Below, piece after piece: positions 31,802-32,012 of a DNA stretch of 32,012 bases. Source of the stretch: an uncultured bacterium (GTDB taxonomy: Bacteria > Edwardsbacteria > AC1 > EtOH8). Position 1 is the first letter of the stretch; every line of letters begins with the position of its first letter. The translations under genes and the position numbers were made by a program. The notes beneath the pieces are model-generated. The model saw only the letters and a list, made by a program, of their open reading frames with translations, had not been told where the DNA came from and did not search any database. Location: contig CALMGM010000014.1 in the NCBI GenBank assembly GCA_937863685.1, forward strand, positions 1 to 32,012. Reading direction: 5' to 3'.

Positions 31802-32012
31802 ATGAAAAAACATATATTATGTTTAATATTGCTGTCACTGTTTTGGTCGGGAACCTACGCCCAGCCAGCACTTCACTTGTTCGAATTTGAACAGCGAGAA
31901 GGTGATGGCCGGCCCAAGCCGGAGATGACCCCGACCTCTCCCTACCCCTCCCCTCGAGGGGAGGGAAAAAGGGTGGGGTCCAAAGCACCGGGCCTGTCCG
32001 CCGCAGCTAAGG
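31802..32012 (+). CDS. Secreted protein, 5' part only
   Basis: ATG 31802 opens a frame that stays open to the end of the window (70 codons). It begins MKKHILCLILLSLFWSGTYAQ, a clear signal peptide. After QPALHLFEFEQREGDGRPKPEM the frame enters a palindromic repeat read as TPTSPYPSPRGEGKRVGSK, and then another repeat piece (GLSAAAK). The repeat-derived residues are probably not part of the original protein, so the gene may be altered or short. A good promoter precedes it. The product family cannot be named from this part. Confidence 0.55.
   Translation, partial: MKKHILCLILLSLFWSGTYAQPALHLFEFEQREGDGRPKPEMTPTSPYPSPRGEGKRVGSKAPGLSAAAK
31927..31980. repeat. Palindromic repeat inside the last reading frame
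   Basis: A perfect 20-nt palindrome CCCTCCCCTC/GAGGGGAGGG lies at 31946-31965, with outer inverted ends GACCCC (31927-31932) and GGGGTC (31975-31980). It is of the same style as the elements at 21179, 22198 and 25595. It is followed by CCTGTCCGCCGCA (31993-32005), which also occurs at 31645-31657. Confidence 0.7.

Overview
The window looks like a chromosomal segment of an uncultivated, probably Gram-negative bacterium. The r-protein region is GC-rich with strong AGGAG ribosome sites. Signal peptides, DUF4159/DUF4175 proteins and RHS toxins suggest a two-membrane envelope, and the combination recalls candidate phyla of the FCB group. That placement is an inference, not a demonstrated taxonomy.

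Region 1 (1-16187) is a complete S10-spc-alpha superoperon on the + strand. It begins in the last codons of tuf and runs rpsJ-rplC-rplD-rplW-rplB-rpsS-rplV-rpsC-rplP-rpmC-rpsQ-rplN-rplX-rplE-rpsN-rpsH-rplF-rplR-rpsE-rpmD-rplO-secY-adk-map-infA-rpmJ-rpsM-rpsK-rpsD-rpoA-rplQ, closed by a strong hairpin terminator. S14, L36, S4, L24 and Adk all carry zinc-ligand Cys sets. S19, S5 and L17 have Lys/Ala/Pro-rich C-terminal tails.

Region 2 (about 16190-23690) is an accessory island. It opens with a DUF559 nuclease gene inside a 613-bp unit bounded by 12-nt inverted repeats. Then comes an array of RHS 3' fragments, each carrying a different AT-rich C-terminal tip followed by a small membrane or secreted-type gene (probable toxin/immunity cassettes). 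The tips are a Cys-His-Asp papain-like protein, two related proteins with His-before-Cys order (permuted papain/LRAT-like), and a clear phospholipase A2. No full-length rhs gene is present and most fragments lack a proper start, so the array looks like a store of displaced or silent cassettes. A palindromic element sits exactly where two RHS lineages are joined in two cassettes. The island is bracketed by copies of the same 27-nt hairpin, and a truncated XRE-type regulator abuts the last copy.

Region 3 (23690-31261) holds a secreted GHL10-type glycosidase-like protein, a secreted DUF4159 protein, a large membrane coiled-coil DUF4175 protein translationally coupled to a secreted TPR protein, and clpP. 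The first two genes have -10 boxes so close to their ATG that leaderless transcripts are plausible.

Region 4 (31262-32012) has a sigma70-like promoter, tRNA-Phe(GAA) with its terminator, and a decayed duplicate of the tRNA 3' half broken by two palindromic insertions. It ends in the start of a secreted protein whose reading frame runs through another palindromic repeat.

Coordinates and motifs were read by eye. Family names rest on recognisable motifs, and no database search was run.
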